Virus record (IMG/VR): IMGVR_UViG_3300047562_003028
Coordinates: 1 to 48,261 of that record
From: a virus
Strand: one strand, 5' to 3'
Length of the DNA: 48,261 nucleotides
Part shown: positions 35,485 to 43,236 of the stretch, piece after piece
Layout: every line of letters starts with the position of its first letter
How positions within the stretch are numbered: the first letter of the stretch is position 1
Notes under the pieces: generated by a model
Told to the model about the DNA's origin: nothing
What the model saw: the letters and a program-made list of their open reading frames with translations, nothing else
Databases searched by the model: none
Program-made: the position numbers and the translations under genes

Positions 35485-36153
35485 ATGCTTAGACACTTCC
35501 AACTATATTCAACAGCAGAAAATATTACTCGTAAGTTTTTGAGCAATAATAACAAAATAACAAGCGATGCATTACCATTAATCAATGGACTTGCCGGAAA
35601 GTTTTTTAATGGTGATTGGAGGTCTACAATATCGACAGGAAATATAGGAACCTTACCACTTACCACTACAAATAATAGTAGTAATGTTACTGGGACCAGC
35701 GGAATGCCATCAGCTGATCATAGATATGGCGTCAATCTATGGCCATATATCACATACACTACTCTTGGAGATAATTATGGTTTTATTGCAATTGGATATT
35801 TCCAACCACCAACAACAGGAACCTACACAATATATACTTCATCTGATGATGGCAGTGGTGTTTGGATTGGTGATTTGGCATTGCCAGGTCAAACAAGAAC
35901 AAGTGCAAATGCTACATTAAATAATGGTTTAGGTATAGGTCAAGGAAACACTAAAAGGTCTTCAACAATTTCATTAACTGCAAATGTACTTTACCCAATA
36001 AGAATTGTTCACGAAGAAGTTGGTGGAGGTGATAATTTAACTTTCAGTTGGGCAGGTCCCGGTATTTCAGAAACTACATCATTAAGTACTTACTTCTTCA
36101 CTCCCGTCGTTCTAGGAACATCAGTACTAACTGGAAATTATCTTGGATATTAA
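35485..36153 (+). CDS. PA14-domain adhesin-like protein (222 aa)
   Basis: The core is a PA14/GLEYA-type domain: GYFQPPTTGTYTIYTSSDDG, then GVWIGDLALPGQTR, RSSTISLTANVLYPIRIVHE, NLTFSWAGPGI. The paired Asp before the WIG resembles the calcium and sugar site of flocculin PA14 domains. The vWA-PA14 protein at 7680 has the same domain (TGTYTFFLNTDDAGYLWIG, SYPIRI, FSGPG), so the two are related. The N-terminus (MLRHFQLYSTAENITRKFLS) is a short helical anchor-like segment. Likely glycan-binding adhesin of the virion. Confidence 0.7.
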   Translation: MLRHFQLYSTAENITRKFLSNNNKITSDALPLINGLAGKFFNGDWRSTISTGNIGTLPLTTTNNSSNVTGTSGMPSADHRYGVNLWPYITYTTLGDNYGFIAIGYFQPPTTGTYTIYTSSDDGSGVWIGDLALPGQTRTSANATLNNGLGIGQGNTKRSSTISLTANVLYPIRIVHEEVGGGDNLTFSWAGPGISETTSLSTYFFTPVVLGTSVLTGNYLGY

Positions 36154-36178
36154 ATCTTAAACGAATAGTCTACCTCAC

Positions 36179-36186
36179 AATAAATA
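36179..36186 (+). promoter_or_regulatory. Candidate late promoter, AATAAATA
   Basis: Lies in the 102-base gap before the 370-aa fibre gene and is followed by TTATAAG. Confidence 0.45.
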
Positions 36187-36227
36187 TTATAAGCAAGCAT
36201 CACTTTATAATGAGAATGATTTTGGAA

Positions 36228-36235
36228 AATAAATA
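36228..36235 (+). promoter_or_regulatory. Late promoter, AATAAATA
   Basis: Followed by GAATTATAAAAATA and 20 bases before the ATG at 36256, the same layout as at 40652. Confidence 0.6.
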
Positions 36236-36255
36236 GAATTATAAAAATAAAAGAA

Positions 36256-37368
36256 ATGTCTACACTCCTTTCAACATTTTTAGAATCATCATTTTCAGGT
36301 AGTCAGGGGGTCCTTGGTGGTCAAGGTACTCAAGGTAGACAAGGACTTATTGGTCTTCAGGGTACTCAAGGTATTCAGGGAATTAGTTTCAATAAAACTA
36401 GCAATACTTTTACTGCAACACAAGGTCAAACTACTTTTAATGTAACGTATGTTGTTGGATATGCTGATGTATATTTAAATGGTGCTCGTTTAAGTTCTAG
36501 TGATTATGTTGCAACAAATGGAACTTCTATTGTTCTAAGTAGTGGCGCAGATGCTGGTGATATTATAGATGTAATCAGTTTTACTGCCGCAGGACCTCAA
36601 GGTATTCAGGGCATTCCCGGACCTGCAGGAACTCAGGGTTTAAATGGAGCATTTGCTGGCCAAGGTATTCAGGGTACTGCTGGTGTAAGTTTCAATAAAT
36701 CAGCAACAACATATACCGCAACACAAGGGCAAACTACTTTCTCAGCAACTTATACGGTAGGGTTTGTTGAAATTTATTTGAATGGTGTTCGCTTATCCGA
36801 TACTGAATATACTGCATCAAATGGCACTTCTATAGTTCTTTCATCTGGCGCAAGTGTAGGTGATATTATCGATATTATTGCATTTACGGGTGGTGTACTA
36901 GGAACTCAAGGCATACAGGGAACATCTGGTTCATCATCAGTGACAGTTTCTAACGACACTTCAACTAATGCAACAAGATACATTCTTTTTGATGACATTA
37001 CATCAGGAACTGTTTCTACAGTAAATGTTTCATCATCAAAATTAACTTTTAATCCTTCAACTGGCCAACTCACATCAGTTGATTTCAATTCAACATCAGA
37101 TCAAAATCTGAAAGAAAATATTGTAAGTCTATCAGATTCTATTGATATTTTGAATAAAATTAATCCAGTTAAATTTAATTGGAAAGATAATGGGAAAGTA
37201 AGTTATGGCGTCATTGCACAAGAACTGGAAAAGATTTTGCCAGAACTGGTAAGTGATGTAGGGGAATACAAATCCGTTTCATATGTTCAACTAATCGCTT
37301 TCTTAATAGATGTGGTAAAAAAACACGAGGAAGAAATCAATTTACTTAAGAATTCAATAAATAGTTGA
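36256..37368 (+). CDS. Collagen-like tail fibre with S74 chaperone (370 aa)
   Basis: A compact relative of the long fibre. A short collagen-like stretch (GTQGRQGLIGLQGTQGIQG) leads into two VYLNGARLSSSDYVATNG-type modules joined by another short Gly-X-Y stretch. Then come a DTSTNATRYILFDD segment similar to that in the 515-aa fibre, and a C-terminal S74 domain (FNSTSDQNLKENI, YGVIAQELEKILPELV) followed by a coiled coil. In this family the domain folds the trimer and then cleaves itself at the Ser-Asp site. It combines parts of the 1513-aa and 515-aa fibres in one short gene. Confidence 0.8.
   Translation: MSTLLSTFLESSFSGSQGVLGGQGTQGRQGLIGLQGTQGIQGISFNKTSNTFTATQGQTTFNVTYVVGYADVYLNGARLSSSDYVATNGTSIVLSSGADAGDIIDVISFTAAGPQGIQGIPGPAGTQGLNGAFAGQGIQGTAGVSFNKSATTYTATQGQTTFSATYTVGFVEIYLNGVRLSDTEYTASNGTSIVLSSGASVGDIIDIIAFTGGVLGTQGIQGTSGSSSVTVSNDTSTNATRYILFDDITSGTVSTVNVSSSKLTFNPSTGQLTSVDFNSTSDQNLKENIVSLSDSIDILNKINPVKFNWKDNGKVSYGVIAQELEKILPELVSDVGEYKSVSYVQLIAFLIDVVKKHEEEINLLKNSINS
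37356..37363 (+). promoter_or_regulatory. Late promoter, AATAAATA
   Basis: Inside the last codons of the 370-aa gene, followed by an ACTATAAAAA stretch before the ATG at 37383. Confidence 0.5.
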
Positions 37369-37382
37369 AAACACTATAAAAA

Positions 37383-37820
37383 ATGGGAAAAACAAGAGAG
37401 TCTGCAAACCTAACTTCAAGAACCAATATCTATAGTGATATATCCAATCTTAGAGTTGGAATAGCGATTGCAAATCCATCAGAAACATTACATGTTTCTG
37501 GAAATATTCTTTCAACTGGTGATATAAATTCAAACTCTGATATTAAACTGAAAACAAATATTAAGACAATTCCTGATGCATTGGAAAAGGTTTTATCAAT
37601 GAGAGGTGTAGAGTTTGATCGTATAGACCTTGAAGGAAAGCATCAGATTGGTGTAATTGCACAAGAAATTGAGGAAGTACTTCCAGACCTTGTTACGGAA
37701 AATGATGGCATCAAATCCGTTTCTTATGGAAACATTACCGCAGTTCTAATAGAAGCAATTAAGGTCCAACAAGAGCAAATAAATAGTCTCAAGGAAGAAA
37801 TTCAATCTCTCAAAAAATAA
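37383..37820 (+). CDS. Minimal S74 chaperone fibre protein (145 aa)
   Basis: The shortest fibre-type protein here. Residues 1-55 form a mini-head with a VGIAIANPSETLHVSGN motif, and almost all the rest is an S74 domain: INSNSDIKLKTNI, IGVIAQEIEEVLPDLV, SYGNITAVLIEAIK and a coiled-coil end. It is far shorter than typical S74 fibres and has nearly no shaft, so it may act as a small adaptor, or be a relic or donor of the chaperone end for recombination. The Ser-Asp cleavage site and the Lys after it are kept. Confidence 0.8.
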   Translation: MGKTRESANLTSRTNIYSDISNLRVGIAIANPSETLHVSGNILSTGDINSNSDIKLKTNIKTIPDALEKVLSMRGVEFDRIDLEGKHQIGVIAQEIEEVLPDLVTENDGIKSVSYGNITAVLIEAIKVQQEQINSLKEEIQSLKK

Positions 37821-37838
37821 ATTATTCGTATTTTTATT

Positions 37839-38813
37839 ATGAATTTTGTAAAACTTGCATTAGACAATCAAGGTGTCATTAAACCTTTGCTCATTAGACC
37901 AGAAGACTTAACGGGACCATCAATTACAAATCCCTCAGTCTTCATTTACCAAGATAAGATATTAGTTAATCTTCGGAATGTAAATTATACATTGTATCAC
38001 TCAGAGCTCAATCGGTTTGAGCATATGTGGGGTCCTTTGTCATACATTCACCCTGAGAATGATATGCACCTGCGAACGACAAATTATATCGCAGAGATGA
38101 ATGAGGACCTGGATATTGTTCATTACTCAAAAATAGATACATCAAAGTTTGATACATACCAACCACAATGGGACTTTGTGGGACTGGAAGATGTACGTTT
38201 GGTAGAATGGAATAATAAACTTTACGGTATTGGTGTTCGTAGAGACTTGGACACCAAAGGAACTGGAAGAATGGAAATCAGCGAACTTGAGATTAATAAC
38301 AATCAAGTTACAGAAGTATTTCGCTATAGAATTCCAGGTCCGACACCAGATATCGAGTACTGCATGAAGAATTGCACTCCAATCTTAGATAAACCATTTC
38401 ATCTTCTAAAGTGGACCAATCCAACTTGTTTGATGAAGTTTGATATTACTGGAAAAGAAACAGAATCATTTGAGACTACATCAAAAATCTCAATGAATAA
38501 TGATCTGAGAGGTGGTTCTCAGGTGATTCCTTATAAAGGTGGTTACTTGTCTATATTGCACGAGACAGATCTTTATAATAGCGAACAAGGAAGAAAAGAC
38601 GCAACTTATAGACATCGTTTTGTTGTTTGGAATAAAGATTTTCAAATCGAGAAAGTATCCAAACTCTTCTCATTTATGAATATGAAGATTGAGTTTTGTT
38701 GTGGTATGGCAGAATATAAGAATGATTACTTAATCACATATGGAGCTCAAGATAATGCTGGTTATATTTTAAAAATTTCTAAGAATGTTGTGGAGGATTT
38801 TATCAATGAATGA
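37839..38813 (+). CDS. GH130-like five-bladed propeller glycan-active protein (324 aa)
   Basis: The sequence resembles GH130/GH43-type five-bladed propeller enzymes, which act on mannosides and other beta-glycans. Features include ITNPSVFIYQDKILVNLRNV, GLEDVRLVEWNNKLYGIGVR (an E-D-x-R active-site-type segment), GSQVIPYKGGYLSILHETD and MAEYKNDYLITYGAQDNAGY at the end. Related cyanophage proteins are often just called glycosidase-like. Whether it hydrolyses or phosphorolyses glycans, and which, cannot be told from sequence. Its last eight bases overlap the downstream methyltransferase-oxygenase fusion, so both are coupled. Confidence 0.6.
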   Translation: MNFVKLALDNQGVIKPLLIRPEDLTGPSITNPSVFIYQDKILVNLRNVNYTLYHSELNRFEHMWGPLSYIHPENDMHLRTTNYIAEMNEDLDIVHYSKIDTSKFDTYQPQWDFVGLEDVRLVEWNNKLYGIGVRRDLDTKGTGRMEISELEINNNQVTEVFRYRIPGPTPDIEYCMKNCTPILDKPFHLLKWTNPTCLMKFDITGKETESFETTSKISMNNDLRGGSQVIPYKGGYLSILHETDLYNSEQGRKDATYRHRFVVWNKDFQIEKVSKLFSFMNMKIEFCCGMAEYKNDYLITYGAQDNAGYILKISKNVVEDFINE

Positions 38814-40656
38814 ACTAATTGAATTTTCATTAGATACAGAAAATGCAGAGAAGAATTATAATCTCGCCAAATGGTATGAGAATCGACAACAATATGCTCC
38901 TGCTCATACTTATTACTTAAGAGCAGCAGAAAGGTCTGAAGATGACTTACTTGCTTACGAATCTCTCATTCGATCTTCCTTTTGCTATAAGTCACAAGGT
39001 TCAAGGGATGGTACTGAAAAGATTGCTCTTGAGAATGCATTAAATCTTCTTCCACAAAGACCAGAAGCATATTATTTTCTTTCAGTACTTTATGAGAGAA
39101 AAGAAGAATGGCAAAATTGTTACAGTTATGCAAATCTTGGACTTCAGTTCTCAGATGTTGATAGTATCGTCCCAGAATATCATGGAAAGTATCTACTCAT
39201 CTTTCAAAAAGCAGTTGCTGCTTGGTGGTGGGGAAAGGGTATGGAATCCCGTAACTTATTCCGCACTTTGGTTGATGATTACTGGAATGTGATGGGAGAA
39301 AGTCATAAAAATTCTGTAGAAGATAATATTACCCGTCTTGGTTCAGGTCCAGAGTCTCAAGCATTTGTACCTTATAAAAAAGAAGATCACGAAAATTTAA
39401 GATATAAGTTTCCTGGTTCATCAGAAATAGTGAGAAATCACTCTCAAGTCTACCAAGATATGTTTATTCTTTCTATGACAAATGGAAAGAGAAATGGAAC
39501 TTTTCTTGAGATTGGTGGAGCAGAACCATATAAAGGAAACAACACAGCACTCTTAGAAAAATCTTTTGATTGGAAAGGTGTTTCTATTGAATATGATCAG
39601 AAGTTTGTTGACAATTACAGAAGAAATCGTAGTACAAAACTAATACACGAAGACGCACTCTTAATTGACTATAAAAAACTTCTTCAAGAAAACTTTGATG
39701 GCAATACAGTTGATTATCTTCAGTTGGATATTGAGCCAGCACGACATACTTATGAGTGTATGTTAAAAATACCCTTCGATGAGTATAAGTTTGCTGTAAT
39801 TACTTACGAACATGATTATTATGTGGATGTAACAAAGTCATACCGCGAGAAGTCGAGGGAGTTTCTTTCAAGTAAAGGATATGTATTAGTTGTCAATGAT
39901 ATTTCGCCTGATGGAATAAGCAACTTTGAGGATTGGTGGGTTCACCCAGATTTGGTAGATGTTGATATTTTGAAAAGGATGAGTTCAGTAACTAATGAAA
40001 CTCAACATTGTAAGGATTATATCTTATCTGGAGACATAAAAACTGAAGAAATCCAAATTAACGCATTCAATGTAAATCAAAAATCACAAGCAACTTCTTG
40101 GATTGTAGACAACTTCTATGAATCTCCTGGAGAAGTTCGTAGATTTGCTCTAGAGCAAGAATATGTTGAGGGTGGATTTGGTCGTGGATTTATTGGTAGA
40201 AGAACTGAAAAGCAGTTTCTATTCCCAGGTCTCAAAGAAAGATTTGAGAGTATTATGGGAAGAAAGATTACTGAGTGGGAAAGCCATGGGATGAATGGTA
40301 GATTTCAGGTTGCTTGGTCTGGAGAACCATTAGTCTATCACTGTGACAGTCAAAAGTGGGGTGGAATGTTATACCTTACACCAGATGCTCCATATCAGTG
40401 TGGAACTACATTGTATGCTCATAAGAAAACAAGAGCAAGAACTTATTATGATAGGGGATGGGATGCTGCTTGGACAAATATTCCAGGAGACCCACATTTA
40501 GATGGAACATCATTTGAACCTGTGGATGTTCTTGGTAATGTTTATAATCGTCTTGTAATCTTTGATGCAAGTGCTATTCATTCGGCATCAGAATATTTTG
40601 GAACTGTGATGGAAAATGCAAGACTGTGGCAGATGTTCTTTTTTGACACCGAATAA
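38806..40656 (+). CDS. TPR - FkbM-like methyltransferase - 2OG oxygenase fusion (616 aa)
   Basis: Three parts in one chain. Residues 10-150 look like TPR helices (YLRAAERSEDDLLAYESLIR, PEAYYFLSVLYERKEEWQNC). Residues 210-375 resemble FkbM-type SAM-dependent methyltransferases (SQVYQDMFILSM, GTFLEIGGAEPYKGNNTALL, VDYLQLDIEP). Residues 430-616 resemble a DUF6445-type 2OG-Fe(II) oxygenase: His512 and Asp514 (YHCDSQ), His592 (AIHSASEYFG) and Arg606 as likely ligands. The start at 38806 is chosen for its GGAGG site ten bases upstream; 38785 is rejected. Overlaps the GH130-like gene by eight bases. Possibly methylates and hydroxylates a glycan or virion protein. Confidence 0.7.
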   Translation: MNELIEFSLDTENAEKNYNLAKWYENRQQYAPAHTYYLRAAERSEDDLLAYESLIRSSFCYKSQGSRDGTEKIALENALNLLPQRPEAYYFLSVLYERKEEWQNCYSYANLGLQFSDVDSIVPEYHGKYLLIFQKAVAAWWWGKGMESRNLFRTLVDDYWNVMGESHKNSVEDNITRLGSGPESQAFVPYKKEDHENLRYKFPGSSEIVRNHSQVYQDMFILSMTNGKRNGTFLEIGGAEPYKGNNTALLEKSFDWKGVSIEYDQKFVDNYRRNRSTKLIHEDALLIDYKKLLQENFDGNTVDYLQLDIEPARHTYECMLKIPFDEYKFAVITYEHDYYVDVTKSYREKSREFLSSKGYVLVVNDISPDGISNFEDWWVHPDLVDVDILKRMSSVTNETQHCKDYILSGDIKTEEIQINAFNVNQKSQATSWIVDNFYESPGEVRRFALEQEYVEGGFGRGFIGRRTEKQFLFPGLKERFESIMGRKITEWESHGMNGRFQVAWSGEPLVYHCDSQKWGGMLYLTPDAPYQCGTTLYAHKKTRARTYYDRGWDAAWTNIPGDPHLDGTSFEPVDVLGNVYNRLVIFDASAIHSASEYFGTVMENARLWQMFFFDTE

Positions 40657-40659
40657 ATA
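40652..40659 (+). promoter_or_regulatory. Late promoter, AATAAATA
   Basis: Overlaps the TAA stop of the fusion gene and is followed by ACTATAAAAAT before the ATG at 40677. Confidence 0.6.
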
Positions 40660-40676
40660 ACTATAAAAATACTCTA

Positions 40677-41447
40677 ATGACTAGAGCTAGGAATTTAGGA
40701 TCAGTTGGGGGTATATCATACCTTTCTGCTATTGGTAATAAGATTGGTGTTGGAATTACAATCCCAACCTCAACTTTTCATGTTCAAGGAGATGTTTCGA
40801 TTGCTTCCACTGTTGGAATTGGAACTAAGATAGATATTGTCCCATATGATAGTTTAAGTAACGGAACTTTGTCGTTTGAAGGTTCCGCTGGTCAGTTATT
40901 CTCTATTACAAATAATCTTACAAGTGGATCTATTTTTTCAGTTAATGATGTCTCGGGCATTCCAAGTATTGATGTAGATGCAAATGGAACTGTAGAAATT
41001 GCACCTTTTGGTGGAAATTTGGGAGTAGGAACAACAAATCCAACATCAAAAATTCATATAATAGGCGATGCTCTTTTAACTGGTATTATTACATGCACAG
41101 GCGCAACGGTAAATGGTAATGTTACTTGTGTCGATTTAAATTCAACTAGTGACATAAACCTTAAGGAAAATATTCAAACAATTGATAATGCATTAACTCT
41201 TGTTCAAGATATTCGTGGAGTTAAATTTGAATGGAAAGAAAACCATAAACCATCTATTGGTGTCATTGCACAAGAAGTTGAGAAAATTCTCCCAGAACTA
41301 GTTACTACTGCCGAAACAAAAACTGTAAACTATAATGGACTAATTGGACTTCTCATAGAATCAGTAAAAGAACTAAAAAATGAGAATGATCTATTAAAGG
41401 CAGAAATTTCAGAAATTAAACATAGTTTATCCCAAATGGGTTCTTAG
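40677..41447 (+). CDS. Short tail fibre with S74 chaperone (256 aa)
   Basis: Two head-type motifs (VGVGITIPTSTFHVQGD and LGVGTTNPTSKIHIIGD) frame a short beta region, then LNSTSDINLKENI starts an S74 domain with IGVIAQEVEKILPELV, NYNGLIGLLIESVK and a C-terminal coiled coil. In this family the domain assists trimer folding and is released by self-cleavage at the Ser-Asp site. It is the last late gene before the small-gene cluster. Duplicated heads suggest fusion of two fibre starts. Confidence 0.8.
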   Translation: MTRARNLGSVGGISYLSAIGNKIGVGITIPTSTFHVQGDVSIASTVGIGTKIDIVPYDSLSNGTLSFEGSAGQLFSITNNLTSGSIFSVNDVSGIPSIDVDANGTVEIAPFGGNLGVGTTNPTSKIHIIGDALLTGIITCTGATVNGNVTCVDLNSTSDINLKENIQTIDNALTLVQDIRGVKFEWKENHKPSIGVIAQEVEKILPELVTTAETKTVNYNGLIGLLIESVKELKNENDLLKAEISEIKHSLSQMGS

Positions 41448-41504
41448 GACACTTTTTAAACTGGCACACCCTACCCCTGAATGACCTTCGGGGGGTCTTA
41501 TAGT
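41448..41504 (+). promoter_or_regulatory. Promoter with upstream element, class A
   Basis: GACACTT (41448-41454), ACTGGCAC (41460-41467), 31 bases, then TATAGT (41499-41504). The same order and spacing recur at 42581, 45044 (second element only) and 46014. Confidence 0.6.
41474..41494 (+). other. Hairpin inside the 41448 promoter
   Basis: CCCCTGAA pairs with TTCGGGGG over a TGACC loop, between the upstream element and the -10 box. Only a weak T-run follows, so termination is uncertain. Confidence 0.5.
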
Positions 41505-41576
41505 AGCCACAGTTCACCAGATACTGATGAGGTACTCCAACCTAGACCGACTGATTTTTGTTGGTAGTTTTATATG

Positions 41577-41595
41577 GGTTGCACACTGGGCAACC
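41577..41595 (+). other. Hairpin in the 183-base gap before the peptidase-like gene
   Basis: GGTTGC and GCAACC pair over seven bases. No T-run. I see no gene or tRNA in the gap at 41448-41630. Confidence 0.4.
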
Positions 41596-41630
41596 AAAGT
41601 ATCTGAAGTCGTCCTTAAGTCTTTGTTCTG

Positions 41631-42059
41631 ATGTATTCCCTTGATATTACGGGATATAATGCCCGTAAGAGACGTGTAGAAGACACTGTGGCTTGGTTCC
41701 TTAGCAAATACTTACCACGTCACCATATTCACGTTGAAGTGCTGCATAGAGGTCTTCGTAGGGAAGAATCTTATGGGTATTGTTCTGTCTCTGGAGACAT
41801 TTACAGACCCCGTGAGTTTCTGATTGAAATTGACCCTAAACTTAACCTTGAGCTTTATACAAAGACAATCATACACGAATTAATTCATCTTCGTCAATGG
41901 GTTCAAGGAACTCTGAAAGAACGTAGAGGAAAGATGTATTACAAGGACATTAACTGTGATGACTTGGATTACTGGGAACAACCTCATGAAGTAGAAGCAC
42001 ACTCACTTGAACAGATGTATTACGAAGACTACTTGACAGACACCCATAAGGATGTGTAG
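41631..42059 (+). CDS. Zinc-metallopeptidase-like protein, HExxH (142 aa)
   Basis: A small SprT- or minimal gluzincin-like protein. HELIH at residues 82-86 gives the two His ligands and catalytic Glu of a zinc metallopeptidase, within TKTIIHELIHLRQWVQG. PHEVEAHSLEQMYYEDYL further on may supply the third ligand. The N-terminal part (VEDTVAWFLSKYLPRHHIHV) is the usual helix-strand lead. Possible roles are a small protease or a non-catalytic metal-binding host-takeover protein. It follows the class A promoter at 41448, and its last bases contain the next promoter. Confidence 0.6.
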   Translation: MYSLDITGYNARKRRVEDTVAWFLSKYLPRHHIHVEVLHRGLRREESYGYCSVSGDIYRPREFLIEIDPKLNLELYTKTIIHELIHLRQWVQGTLKERRGKMYYKDINCDDLDYWEQPHEVEAHSLEQMYYEDYLTDTHKDV

Positions 42060-42062
42060 AAT
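42033..42062 (+). promoter_or_regulatory. Sigma70-like promoter
   Basis: TTGACA (42033-42038), 18 bases, TAGAAT (42057-42062). It lies in the end of the peptidase-like gene and would drive the gene at 42104. Confidence 0.7.
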
Positions 42063-42103
42063 ACCTTTGTCGAGGTTGATAAAAATATAGGCTCATAAAG
42101 CTC

Positions 42104-42604
42104 ATGAAAACAGTAGAGAGACACAGATACGATAAAACCAAGAAGAATACTATCATAGAGACAAGAAGATTAACTTTTAATCCCTATGAATATACTGAAA
42201 AGAATATGTGTCTTGTTGTGGGGTTGGTTCGTAAGAATTTAACCCCAGATTTATTAGGTAGAAAGAAGTTAATGTACCCTGAGGATTTAAAGACCAATCC
42301 TTGTTACGGTCATTGCTATCATTCCAGTCAAGCATTATTTTATCTTATGAATACCGACCAGTTAGTTCCAATGAGTGCAGAAGATTACAGAGGAGAAAAG
42401 CACTGGTGGTTGCAGAATGGAGAAAAGATTTATGATGTTACTGCAGAGCAATATTATACCGTAGGGAAACTACCTCCTTATGCTTCTGGTAAGAAAACTG
42501 CATGGTATGGATGGAAAGGAAGACCACAACAGATTTCATTAGATTTGATGGTTAGGGTGCTTGGTGAGCGATTGGTTGAGGACACTTTAATTACTGTCCA
42601 CTAA
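42104..42604 (+). CDS. Conserved cyanophage protein with possible Cys-His site (166 aa)
   Basis: I recognise the type (KNPC-like TNPCYGHCYHSSQALFYLM, then EKHWWLQNGEKIYDVTAEQY) from T4-like cyanophages but not its function. The order Cys in GHCYHSS, His in EKHWW and Asp in YDVTAEQ recalls the catalytic order of papain-like or NlpC-type enzymes, but the spacing is unusual and this is only a possibility. Its last bases overlap the upstream element of the next promoter, and a sigma70-like promoter precedes it. About 70 residues before the Cys are unassigned. Confidence 0.55.
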   Translation: MKTVERHRYDKTKKNTIIETRRLTFNPYEYTEKNMCLVVGLVRKNLTPDLLGRKKLMYPEDLKTNPCYGHCYHSSQALFYLMNTDQLVPMSAEDYRGEKHWWLQNGEKIYDVTAEQYYTVGKLPPYASGKKTAWYGWKGRPQQISLDLMVRVLGERLVEDTLITVH

Positions 42605-42636
42605 GTCCCCAAAACCACTTGACTTTATCCTATAAT
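42581..42636 (+). promoter_or_regulatory. Promoter with upstream element, class A
   Basis: GACACTT (42581-42587), ACTGTCCA (42593-42600), 30 bases, TATAAT (42631-42636). No usual -35 box lies 17 bases upstream; a TTGACT sits only six bases from the -10. Confidence 0.6.
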
Positions 42637-42657
42637 ACTTTCAGTTCTTAAAACATC

Positions 42658-42864
42658 ATGCCTACTAAGGTCAAAAAACAACTCATCAACGTTGCACCCA
42701 AGAGCAGCAAAGCTAAGAATCGCTTTGCAAATCTGATGGATAGACTTCATGCAATGGAAGTAGAGCAAGAGAATGAAACACAACTCTTTGTAGTTTCTAT
42801 CAATCGTCGCTACTGCTTTTGGTTGAATAAGGAAGATGACCCGCATTGGAACATTATTAAATAG
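42658..42864 (+). CDS. Small basic conserved protein (68 aa)
   Basis: A recurrent small cyanophage protein: basic start PTKVKKQLINVAPKSSKAKN, then RFANLMDRLHAMEV, then a strand-rich SINRRYCFWLNKEDDPHW. Unknown function; possibly nucleic-acid-binding because of the basic N-terminus (inference). A class A promoter precedes it. The following gene starts 17 bases later after a clear Shine-Dalgarno site. Confidence 0.65.
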   Translation: MPTKVKKQLINVAPKSSKAKNRFANLMDRLHAMEVEQENETQLFVVSINRRYCFWLNKEDDPHWNIIK

Positions 42865-42881
42865 TTATTAGTTGGAGAGTT

Positions 42882-43067
42882 ATGGTTGTCTTACTTGCAA
42901 CAACTGTAATCAGTTGCTCTGATGCCTTTAGGATTGTAAATCGTATTGGAAATGTAATCGGTCTTTCTTATCAACAAAAGATAGAATTGATTCAAGTCGT
43001 CAGTCAGCACATTCCATCCTGTCCTCTGAAAATTATTTCTGATGAAAGACCAAAATCCAGTAATTGA
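42882..43067 (+). CDS. Small conserved protein with hydrophobic N-terminus (61 aa)
   Basis: A good GGAGAG site precedes the ATG. The N-terminus (MVVLLATTVISCSDAF) is hydrophobic with a lipobox-like VISC, but there is no positive N-terminus, so secretion is unlikely. The rest (RIVNRIGNVIGLSYQQKIEL) is helical. It overlaps the next gene by 26 bases. Function unknown. Confidence 0.55.
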   Translation: MVVLLATTVISCSDAFRIVNRIGNVIGLSYQQKIELIQVVSQHIPSCPLKIISDERPKSSN

Positions 43068-43236
43068 TGAAGAATCCAAAGACATTAAATGGAATCGTGG
43101 GTTAGATTTGTTTATTGAATCAGTGCATAAACCTGATAGTGAGTTGCGGCAATGTGCTCACAATCAAAAATGCTACAATGAGTTAATGGAAGTGCGTGCT
43201 ACTGTGCTAGAATATCTAAAAACAATAAGAAGATGA
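43042..43236 (+). CDS. Small conserved protein, unknown function (64 aa)
   Basis: A helical, charged protein (DIKWNRGLDLFIESVHKPDS, then KCYNELMEVRATVLEYLKTI). No domain recognised. It overlaps the upstream gene by 26 bases and the downstream gene by four (ATGA at 43233-43236), typical of this small-gene cluster. Confidence 0.55.
   Translation: MKDQNPVIDEESKDIKWNRGLDLFIESVHKPDSELRQCAHNQKCYNELMEVRATVLEYLKTIRR

Noticed and set aside
38785-38805. Earlier start of the TPR-FkbM-oxygenase gene
   Set aside because: A GGAGG site lies ten bases before the ATG at 38806, and the earlier start would place that site inside the gene.
41505-41630. Possible tRNA or small RNA gene in the gap
   Set aside because: No cloverleaf, T-loop motif or strong promoter-terminator pair is visible beyond the short hairpin at 41577.
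42619-42636. TTGACT six bases before TATAAT as a promoter pair
   Set aside because: Six bases is far too short for sigma70. The -10 is kept, but the fixed upstream element is a better partner.
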